Shown piece by piece: positions 55,216 to 64,000 of a stretch of 64,000 bases of DNA. The notes below the pieces were generated by a model. That model saw nothing but the letters and a program-made list of their open reading frames with translations, was not told the origin of the DNA and did no database searches. Source of the stretch: Ditylenchus dipsaci (taxonomy: Eukaryota > Nematoda > Chromadorea > Rhabditida > Anguinidae); the NCBI GenBank assembly GCA_004194705.1, contig SADC01001145.1, forward strand, positions 62,001 to 126,000, given 5' to 3'. Numbering within the stretch: position 1 is the first letter of the stretch; the number at the start of each line of letters is the position of its first letter. The translations under genes and the position numbers were made by a program.

Positions 55216-58032
55216 CAGGGTTCGTAGATGTCCTGCTTTAGCAGGAATTTCCTGCTTTTTGAGTTCAAATCCTGCTTTTTGATTTCGAAAAAGCAGGAAT
55301 TTTAGAAGAGAACCTTGGCTCTTACTTACATATTTGTTGCGACTGCTTTTTATTTATTCATTTTTCTGTTTTTTCTATTTCGTGTTTTTCATGTTCTTCA
55401 ATGACTTAATGTTGAAAATTTACAGGATGTTCTCTATTTTCAAACAAGCTAAGAGAAGCAAAAAGGTCGATGAGGAAGTTGCCCAAGAATCGCAGTCAAA
55501 TGAAGCGCAGGATGTTCAAGAAGTTCTGGTCGTCGAGCCAGCAAATAACAATCCAAGCTTCCCAGATATCTATGATGAAGAAGAATTGGAGTCAGATGAA
55601 CCGATGGAGAGGTACTCTCAAAACATTGTAAAACGAGACGCTAATCTAACGTGTTTAGGAATTTGTGCAACAGAAGCGAAATCCGAAAAAGCCGCAGGAC
55701 TTCAAGATGGATTGGATGCAGTCATACAAATGGATCGAAAACTCTAAGAAGAATGGATTCTTTCACTGCAACTACTGCAATTCGGAGAAGAAAATTGGGC
55801 AAATGGGAGAGGCTTCAATCATCAGACATCTCAGCTCGGACAAGCACAAGCAGGCGGAGAAAGCGGCCAACCAGTCTCAACAATTATCAGCGTTCGTGTT
55901 CGTTCGAACTTCGCAGGAGGTGGAAAAGATCGCTGCTACAGAACTCACGCTCACTCTTTTTCTGGCCAAGCATAACAATTCATTCCATTCGGCAATGTGT
56001 TCTAGTAAATTGATTGCTCAGTTATTTATGGTATTTTTTATTTAAGGGACATGTTGACATTCGTATTCAATAATTATTTCAGGATTCACGAATAGCTCAA
56101 GGTATGCCGCGGCGGAGAGGAAAACAGCAAAGCTCGTGATGAATGTCCTCTATCCGCACTTCCAAAAGACGTTGGTCAATTCGATTATGCAAACGGTGGA
56201 TACTACTCGGTGGGACTAGATGCGTCTAATCATAAGGAGTGTAAGATTCATGCCTTGGTTGTACGATAAGTGTAATTAAATTAATTGAAGATCTTACCAA
56301 ATAACAACTTCAGTTATTTTGACGAAAAAGGAATACATACAGCACCACTAGAGCTCGTCCAGATGGCAAGTGAAAAAGCAATGAATATGGCGTCATGCTT
56401 CGGACTACTCTCGTCAAATGGGGGTTGGATCCGATGAAGCTGATTTCGTTTACCGCAGACAACACCAACTCAAATTTTGGCGGCGTCAACAGAGGAGACG
56501 GGAACAATGTTTATGCAATCCTGAAGCGAGGTTGTTTTCTTTAAGGTCTAAATCGTGCTATAAATTTCATTTTTCTTTTAGAACTCAAGCCAAATCTGAT
56601 CGGAATAGGATGACTCTCGAACATTTGGAGCAACACGGCACAGAATGCACCGCTTTTCTCTACATGAGTGGATTGGATTTCGAGGGATTTGCTCTAAAAC
56701 ACTCAGCTCACTTCAGTTCAAATGCAGCCAGAAGGGAGCGATTTGTTGAAATTTGGGGAAGAATGTAGGGTTATGTTGAACTTAATTATAGATTCTAATA
56801 AAGTAATTGTTCAGATTGCAGTGCGTCAGTTTCCCAAGCATGCTACGACTCGTTGGTTGACTCTCCAGCCGTTGATTGTCCGTATCCTCGAGCAGTGGTT
56901 ACCGCTTTCAATCTACTTTCAAGAAGTCGAAGCCGGATGCCTTCAAGAATATTACAAGAATGAAAAACTCTCAAGTGAAGTGAAGGTTGGTATTGCATGT
57001 AATCTTGCTATTGTTCAATAACTTGCTTTGTTAAGGTCGTGTTGCAATTTGCTGCATTTGCTCTCGATAAATTCAACAAGGGGAATGCGATGTCGCAAGC
57101 CAAGGATTTCACAGTCGCCGATGCTATAAAGATGGTTCAGCGTTTCCGGCAACAATTATATGATTTTCAAGAGTCGTCGTTCTTTGGAGAAGTCGTTGAA
57201 GAATCTCTCAGCGAGCTGGATGAAAAAATACCGGGATGGAGGAATAGGCTAAGCACGCTTTTGAATGTAAGTTTATTCCATCATTAGATAGATATCAATC
57301 AGTAAAATGGTACGATTTAGGAGTTCTACCGTCGCTCTCTGGAATACTTGGACAAATGGGCTGCTCCCTTGGAAGAACCACACACTTGGACTGGCTTGAG
57401 TTAGGCGAGAACTTCACACACCGTAATATCATCGCTTCATACAAGAAATTCATTGGAGTTAGAAGACAAAATATTTCTTATGCATCTTTTTTCTATTTTT
57501 TATAGGTTCATCGGATCAGTGCTTTTCTCGATGTTTCTGAGGCGATCATCACACTCAGGGAGCTCAACAAAAGGATCCTTTCAAAGTCTATTTCGTCTCT
57601 AGAGAAGTGGATCGTCCTCTTCAAGAGCAATTGCATGCTGAATTGAAGAAGGTCGTCCGAGCTCTTCTAAGTCCCTTCCCTTCGAAACGCGTATTGTGAA
57701 CCGTCTTCTCGCTGGTCAAAAGAATTTGGACTGATGAGAGGAATTGACTACAAGTTTCCACTTCAATGACTCGTCTCTATCAAGTGTGCTCCGTTGCGAT
57801 GTGAGGAGGCTTTCGACTACTTTCTCCGAAACAAGGATTTGCTCAAGGAAGCCCAAAGTAGCGAAAAATATTGATCCGGTTTTGTGATTTGTTGATTCTG
57901 GTTGTTGAATTGGTTGAATAAGAAATTATTGCTGTCTGGATTTGTTGTCCTGCTTTCGCCAAAAATTTTGTACTAAATCCTGCTTTTTGAAATCAGAATC
58001 CTGCTTTTGCGATTTTCGATCTACGAACCCTG
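55216..58032 (+). mobile_element. hAT element with transposase remnant and 8-bp duplication
   Basis: Ends CAGGGTTCGTAGAT and ATCTACGAACCCTG; subterminal TCCTGCTTTTTGA repeats in both arms. The 8-mer ATCTACAG is duplicated exactly (55208-55215 and 58033-58040). At 2.8 kb with an intron-containing gene it is the only element here that still shows most of a transposase. Confidence 0.92.
55429..57873 (+). pseudogene. hAT-type transposase gene, frameshifted
   Basis: Pieces in order: an acidic N-terminus from MFSIFKQAKRSKKVDEEV; a finger FHCNYCNSEKKIG..IIRHLSSDKHK; TNSSRYAAAERKTAKLVMNV; YYSVGLDASNHKECKIHALV (the DASNHK segment at a catalytic position); FDEKGIHTAPLELVQMASEK; a motif corresponding to the NTNSNFGGVNRG segment; KHATTRWLTLQPLIVRILEQ; and a C-terminal FSLVKRIWTDERN dimerisation-type segment. 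Introns appear at about 55628, 56560, 56983 and 57267 with GT..AG borders. At least three single-base frame changes and one internal stop separate the pieces, so as sequenced it is not functional. The order and motifs are those of C2H2/BED-type hAT transposases. Confidence 0.78.
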
Positions 58033-58362
58033 ATCTACAGGCAAAAAGAAATATGCGATGGGCGAAAACGAGTATTATACGGGCAAAAAATATTATTCAG
58101 AAAGAATTCTATTTGCACCAAAAAAATCCATTTGCACCAAAAAGAATTGGATTTGCACCAAAAAGAATACTATTTGCACCGAAAAAAATTCAATTTGCAC
58201 CAGAAAGAAAATTATTTGCACCAAAAAAAATTCAATTTGCACCAAGGCGATTTTGCACCGAAATAAAATCTTTTTGCACCAAAAAAGATTCAATTTGCAC
58301 CAAAAAAGAGCTTTTTTGCACCAAATTTTTTTTGCACCAAAATAAATCCATATTCTGTACTA

Positions 58363-58726
58363 AAGGCTATGACTGGAGAGGCGTATGACGTATTTCTCTA
58401 TTAATCCCCCACTCTTTGATAAACCCCCACTCTCTATTAATCCCCAGCCTCAGGTCACCGAAAATTCAAGATTTTGCCTTGGTCCCCCATAATTTCGTCA
58501 GTGCAGGTGCATAAATTTTAAGGTGGAAGTGCGGAGCGTGAGCATAAAAATGTCGAAAAGTTTGTCGTTACATGTTGTTGCCATTGTCGACCCTTCTTCA
58601 ATTAAATGTTAAATGAAGATATTTTTCGACAATTTTATTTGAAAAATGTGCAAATATTTAATAGTCGGGGAAACATGAAATTTCAATATAAAACTGAAAT
58701 GTTTGGTGGGCTGTACACCGAATATA
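58363..58726. other. intergenic, no gene seen
   Basis: CTCTATTAATCCCC words and one GCCTTGGTCCCCC motif near 58478; otherwise nothing. Confidence 0.4.
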
Positions 58727-58973
58727 CGCGCCAATTTGGTACTTAGTCGTTTGGTACGCGGTCGTTTTGGTACGAAATTTTTCGTGCTGTTACCAAAAAA
58801 TTACTTACCGAAATAACCGCGTATTACAAATCTCTTACCAAAATACGTTTTTTCGTGCTGTCACCAAAAAATTTCTTACTGAAAATCTCTTGCCGAAACG
58901 CGTTCTCACTAAAAAATTTGTCGACCAAAACAACCGCGTACCAAAACGACCAGGTACCAAATTGTGCGCGTAA
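58727..58973. mobile_element. small element with TTGGTACGCGGTCG-type arms
   Basis: Ends GCGCCAATTTGGTAC and GTACCAAATTGTGCGC are inverted. The arms repeat CGTTTTGGTACG and TTACCAAAA units. No coding capacity; target duplication not resolved. Confidence 0.7.
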
Positions 58974-60198
58974 TTTCGGTTACAGCCGAAACAAATTTTT
59001 GTCGCCTCTTCTTCCTAACAAAACAAAGATTCAGTTAAAATAGCGCATATTCAAAAATTATGAGCAAATAAATAGTTGGAAAAATTAACCACCTGCGTGT
59101 TTAAAACTCAATACAGCTAAAAACTATTTTTTTATTAGGATAATTAATTTATTCTAGTTGATACTGATCATTCATTCATTTTGCTGAATAAAAAAAATTG
59201 CTAATGAATTTTCAAACGTTAATTAACCATAACTAATTATTCAAACAAAAATGATGATATCTAGTTTGTTAAAGTATATTAGACTGTCCTCTTTAAATTG
59301 TTTGAGGTAATGCAGACTCTAAGTCTGTTTGCAATATTAATTTTGTATTGTATTTTTTTTACTACGCGTCGACCAAAGAAGAAGAACACAAAGGTACAAT
59401 GTAGTAATTTCTCCAAGACATTTACGGCTAACTTTTGTCATCGATTTGGATAATATTTTTTTTGTCCATAGGATACTCGTAATGATATATAGAATATTTT
59501 TTGTCCATAGCTTTTTAAAATTTTGCAGAAATTTAAATTCGATGGTCAGAAGGGGGACTTGGATTGCTCCGGATCCCACCATAGAGTGCCGAAAGGCACT
59601 GAAGTTGGTTTTTTAGGTTGACTGAGAAAAGAGGGGGGGTTAACTTTGTGCAAAAAAACCGATTGTGACATCGGAATTCCACCATCAGATTTGCATCAGA
59701 ATGATCAGCTCAACCACTCATAATCGGCTCTATATGTGTTCGAATGTACGCTTATATCATATCGATTGCACACAAACTTACAGAAGAGTGGTGTAGTGTT
59801 TCAGCAGAAGGATTTATGATTTCCCCCAAAGATCCATTTTCTGGATATCCAGTTTTCAACATTGAAAAAGCAAAACTTTGTCTAGGAATCACTTCCGGCT
59901 AAATGGTCTGATCAAAATAAAAGAAAAAAATCTCACGATTTCCGGGCAGTAAATGCAGCAATAGCTTTTCATAAAGTTGCGACAAATTACGCAAAGTCAA
60001 TGTATAAGTTGTAACGCAACTTTTTTATGACTTTCTTCCCGCTAAGCAAACTATCATAGTGTTCGGCGTGCTAAATTAGCACATATAACCGCGCTCACAT
60101 CAAATAGGCTGCACCATTCCTCGTCCTTTGACAACCGATTATTGCCAATTCGAACTTATAAATTGGAATTTGCAAAAATGGCACAACTTAGTAGGATC

Positions 60199-60506
60199 GG
60201 CTAGGGGAATGCCAAAAACGAAAATTGCCAAAACGAAAATTGCCATGACAAATGAAAGCTTGTGATACGAACATATACCACTCCGTTCCAATAACGTACC
60301 CTTCATTTATCATTCGTCTCAAAATGACTCAAGTCAACCTAGATATAGTTACACCTACAATATAGTGACACCTCAGAGTCAGGTCAAATGTCGTTTTGGC
60401 AATTTTCGTTGTTGGCAATTTTCGTTTTGGCAATCTTCGTTTTGGCAATCTTCGTTTTGGCGAAACATACGTTCGGCAATTTTGTTTTTGGCAATCTTCC
60501 CTAGCC
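60199..60506. mobile_element. non-autonomous hAT-size-duplication element
   Basis: Ends GGCTAGGGGAATGCC and GGCAATCTTCCCTAGCC; the 8-mer GTAGGATC is duplicated exactly (60191-60198, 60507-60514). Both arms are arrays of TTTTGGCAATTTTCG. No coding capacity. Confidence 0.85.
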
Positions 60507-61227
60507 GTAGGATCCACATGAATTGAGCACCCTCTAGGTTAAAAGATGATCACATAGACAACTCAAAATTTAAACATGGTGGAAAGAACTAATTTAATTT
60601 AAAACAAATAAGCTGCTGCTATTGGCTGAAAAAAGGGTGGTATATCATGCGATAGTTGCGAATGCGAACAATGTCCTATCATTTTCACTGTTGCATCGGG
60701 CAATTGAATTTCTAGGAATGTTCTGGATGGTTTAGGACCCTTCCGTAGTTTTGAAATAAAATGGCATTGAATTCAAATTCTGTTGGGCTTTATTGGAAGC
60801 CTTATCGAAAGGCATTTTAACCCAGTTGATAAAGATGCGAATTCGTATTTGGCCCAGTTGATGAAATTCAAATTAGTATTTGCCTAGTTGATAAAAAAAT
60901 CAAAATGATTTTGCCCAATTTTGACATTGTGCAAGTTTTAAATTCCAAGTTATAAAGTTAGAATTGGCATAATCTCAGTGGTGAAAAGACGAGAAATAGT
61001 ACATCCCATCAAATAGTCACAGCGAAATTTCAAATACAGCTCAAGACAAAAAGTATTCAAATTCGAAATTGAAATGTTTATTGTCTTGAGCGGAACCAGA
61101 TGTTTGACAGTGTCTTTGGAATTCATAGGCAGTTTTATATGCAAAGAGACCACGCTGGACACGAATCCGGTGTTGGAATAAATGGTTTTTCTAGTGCCCA
61201 GGGATTCTCAATGATGTGACGCTGCAG

Positions 61228-61498
61228 AAGGAAGGCGAGCGACTGCGGAAGAGCTCTGGGAGTCGGACGACTTTTGGCTCGATGTCATGGATGCGCGAAA
61301 GATTCTCTCTCCGCTGGCTGAAGCAATTACATCAATCGAGGGCAACGAAGTTAATTCGAGATGGTTTGCTGATTGTAGTGATTATGGTTAAAATGTTTGT
61401 TTAGGGCTTACATAAAGATCCGTGAAGCATTCTCAAAATCAAAGCTCGCAGTTGAAACAAGTGGCTTTCTCGACAAGATGAAGCAAGAGATGACGGAG
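61228..61498 (+). pseudogene. hAT transposase middle-domain remnant
   Basis: Two exon-like pieces. The first reads EELWESDDFWLDVMDARKIL then SPLAEAITSIEGNE, a pattern of the conserved middle region of hAT transposases (FW..V..K.L.P...AI...EG). The second, after TTTAG at 61400, reads AYIKIREAFSKSKLAVETSG then FLDKMKQEMTE and ends at GAG|GTAATG. Flanking parts are broken. It belongs to the surrounding foldback or to a hAT inserted there. Confidence 0.6.
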
Positions 61499-62780
61499 GT
61501 AATGCTTTTTAAAAAATGTTCTCTTATAAAGGTTTTTTAGATTCTGAGTAACCGAGAGAATTTGCCACAACTTGACGCTGGAGTACAAGGATGACTTCAA
61601 GAAAGCGCGAGTGGAACAGCCGATGAAAGAAGCAGAGGAGCAAGACACAGAAGAAACTAACATTATTGAGAATGAGTTTATGTGTTTATGGACAATTTTT
61701 GATGGGATTTTTATGTCTTATTGAATAAAATGCTTAGACTGTCATTTTGGGAATATGGCCGAAAGTGGCCGGAAAAAAGATAATGGCCGGGAATATTCCC
61801 GAAAAGATTGTGGCCGGCCATTTCAGCACCCTAGTTACAACTTATATATCGATTTTGCGTAATTTGTCGCAACTTTATGGAAAGCTATTGCTGCATTTAC
61901 TGCCCGGAAATCGTGAGATTTTTTCTTTTATTTTTGATCTGACCATTTAGCCGAAGTGATTCCTAGACAAAGTTTTGCCTTTTTCAATGTTGAAAACTGG
62001 ATATCCAGAAAATGGATCTTTGGGGGGAAATCATAAATTCTCTGTGAAACTATCACTACTCTGCTGTAAGTTCTTGTGCAATCGATAGCCCTGATTCTGC
62101 CCACAATTTTGAATGGTTTGAAGCCTAATTAAAATAAAATTTTTGGCGAGTACCATCTAAATTTCTCAAAATTTTTGTTGGTTGAGCGTGGCCGAAAACG
62201 GCTTATTTTCAAAAGTAGTTTTCACCATCTCATTCCAGCCTTTTTCTAACCTTTTTTTTGCGCCATCGTATTAACCGTTGAATTCTGAGTTAAAAGCGAC
62301 AATTACTACGCTTGGAGGGCGAGTGTTTAAAGAGAAAACAATTATGCAAAAAAACGACAGGGGGGGACAAAGGCAATTTTTCGGGCGTACCCTTGAACAC
62401 ATGTAGAGCCATTATTCGACTCTGAACTATTCAGAGCTTCTTTAAACCAGTCCAACATCTTATCCCTACCGCAAACATTTTCGGTTAGGAGTGGTTTAAA
62501 GATGTTTTGAGTGGTTAAGGGCAGGATTCTTTAGTGATTGAGCGATCATAGTGGGATTCTGATGAGCGTAATCAGTTTTTCGCGAAAAGTTCACTCCCTC
62601 TTCAGTAAACCCCCGATAAAACCAACTTTCAGCGCCTTTCGGCCACTCTAGGGTGGTATTCGGAGAATTTCAGTCATCTTCTGACCATGAATTCGAATTT
62701 CCTAAAAATTTTAAAATCTATGGAAAAAAAGATAAATTTTGGACGGACACGAGAAATCCATAGACAAAATAATAACCCTC

Positions 62781-64000
62781 AATGATTATTTATGATTTAA
62801 TTTTCATTGCGACACTCTGTATCAGTTTAGGTGTTGAGCTGAGGAAAAAAGCCTACAGTTGCATACAAACGCAGAACTTCCAAGAAACCTAACGATTAAC
62901 AACAAAAAGAGCGCAAAGTCCACGACAAGAGTAAAAAAAGTCGCACTACTCGTAAACAGAGAAATTACTCGTGTTTCTAGACGAGTCACCTGGTTGAATG
63001 GAAAGCGGAAGTCAGAAAAACAAGGCCTTCCAAGCTAGGCAATGCAGTGAATAAGCACTGCAGTAGAAAATCACAGTGTGTTCCCTTGGTCTGACGAATT
63101 GCAAATATTGCAATCAAGTTTTAAAAAGATGCACATGTATAAAGGCCGCAGTAAGTTCTTTTTGCTTTTCACTGGTACTAGTGTGACTTGTGGAAGAGTT
63201 TTTTCAAAAGCAAAAATTCGACACTATTGGGACAACAGGGCTTGCCAAGTCTACTGCAGACTACAGGATGCAGTGGCGTAAGCAGGAATTTATGAAGGGA
63301 GGGGGGGGGAGAACACCAGGCACTTTTAGGCTTTTTTACCTACATCGTTTTGAGAACAATCTGAAAGTGGGGCATCGATAAGAAAAATCTGACGAGGTGG
63401 GGGCATGTAGCCAGTAGGTACCAGAAAAGTCAGACCGATTTTTGTAAAGTCAGAATTTTCACAACTACAGACCGTTTAAAGCAAAAAACTTTTCCGAGTT
63501 TTTTTTCGTATACGTCCTTGGTACCAAAATGAAGCAAATTCACATCTCCATCGAGCCTTCGGCTTTGCTTGAGAAAAACTGGACATAAAAACTTGATAGG
63601 ATCTCAATCATTTACATGAGGCAAAGAAATTTTTATGAAAATTTTGACAGAAATCAGTTTGGTTCTGAATTCATCTGTTTTATGGGCAAGTGATATCTCA
63701 TCGAAAGCCCTAATGTGGTGAAAAATGGGTATAATTGTTCGAATCTTGTTTTTTTTTTAAATTTTTATCAACAATTATTTTTTCTTGTCTTGTTTTTGAA
63801 AATTAAATTAAAGTATGAAGCAAGTCAGATTTTTTTAAAATAATTCGGTTAATATTTCCACCTTTTTGTGCTGAATGTTCTGATGATGTTGCAACAAAAT
63901 AAAGTAGTAGAGCAGGGCTACTTGATGATGCCATCACTGTAAAAAAAATTGATTCATGTACTTTCCGCATAGCTAATAAAAACAAGGCTTTTTGAGCAAA
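62781..64000. other. intergenic with a hAT C-terminal scrap
   Basis: At about 63130-63260 (+) a frame reads TGTSVTCGRVFSKAKIRHYW, resembling the C-terminal dimerisation region of hAT transposases (..S..RVFS.A..). Next to it CAGTGGCGTAAGCAGGAA resembles a common transposon end. The rest shows nothing recognisable. Confidence 0.45.

Larger units (their letters stand above)
53668..58362. mobile_element. large foldback with TTTTTTGGTGCAAA arms, split by a hAT element
   Basis: The left arm (53668-54215) starts GGATATGGATTT, runs through about ten TTTTTGGTGCAAA units, TTTTGCCCGTA units, and unique sequence ending CGGATTCCGCCATTTAGAA. The right arm repeats this inverted at 54945-55207, resumes after the hAT insertion at 58041 and ends AAATCCATATTCTG. 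The loop (54216-54944) has a B-box-like CAGGTTTGACTACC near 54312. A diverged sibling pair of arms is at 59440 and 62530. Confidence 0.8.
59440..62780. mobile_element. second large foldback, sibling of 53668-58362
   Basis: The left arm has TTTTTTGTCCATAG units, AATTCGATGGTCAGAAG, GGACTTGG and AGTGCCGAAAGGCACT; the right arm at 62530-62780 mirrors it. Inside, a further inverted pair (59835-60012 against 61832-62010) contains TCTGGATATCCAGTTTTCAA and TTTCCGGGCAGTAAATGCAG. The centre holds hAT-like coding remains and a small hAT MITE. Confidence 0.65.

Noticed and set aside
53630..58388. Lys/His-rich frames of the foldback arms
   Set aside because: Produced by the TTTGCACCAAAAAA array in both orientations.

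Overview
This is an AT-rich, repeat-dense stretch of a eukaryotic, almost certainly invertebrate, genome. Nothing in it looks prokaryotic. Genes are split into short exons (108-210 nt). Splice acceptors are of the (T)TTCAG type, and introns are either tiny (49-55 bp) or kilobases long and filled with transposons. That acceptor style, plus a divergent nuclear receptor of the kind expanded in nematodes, suggests a nematode (or close ecdysozoan) with a transposon-bloated genome. The species assignment is inference.

Host genes. (1) 3963-18817 (+): an eight-exon peptide GPCR of about 420 aa, closest by motif to orexin/allatotropin-type receptors. A decayed duplicate of its TM7 exon lies at 19886-19995. 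(2) Three copies of an unrecognised two-exon secreted protein at 25215-26593 (-), 31830-32798 (-) and 49786-50465 (+). They share a promoter block, and each lacks one nucleotide in exon 1, at a different place. (3) 40124-47014 (+): an eight-exon nuclear hormone receptor of about 400 aa with an atypical DNA-binding domain. Its reading frame is intact across all junctions.

Transposons fill the rest. Seven or more MITEs end in TACCGTAT(T/A)TTCTCT, and eight or more pogo-like MITEs have ends of the CAGTC..CTCGATTTAACGGC type. hAT elements with 8-bp target duplications lie at 33632-36991, 39288-39772, 44350-45158, 55216-58032 and 60199-60506; one with a 7/8 match lies at 33066-37431. A Mutator-like element with a 9-bp duplication at 35162-36682 encodes a small intact SWIM-finger protein. 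Many foldback elements have inverted arms made of short tandem repeats, or contain tRNA-like (pol III box) modules.

Layout: 0-3.9 kb intergenic; 4-19 kb GPCR; 19-25 kb foldbacks and MITEs; 25-33 kb two secreted-protein genes with a foldback between them; 33-37.4 kb a transposon nested at least four deep; 38-47 kb nuclear receptor with nested insertions in two introns; 47-53 kb the third secreted-protein copy and repeats; 53.6-58.4 kb a foldback split by a hAT element that keeps a broken transposase gene; 59.4-62.8 kb a second foldback of the same group with hAT-like coding remains. The host genes show no operon or pathway link. Their shared feature is that their introns and flanks are saturated with recent nested insertions.
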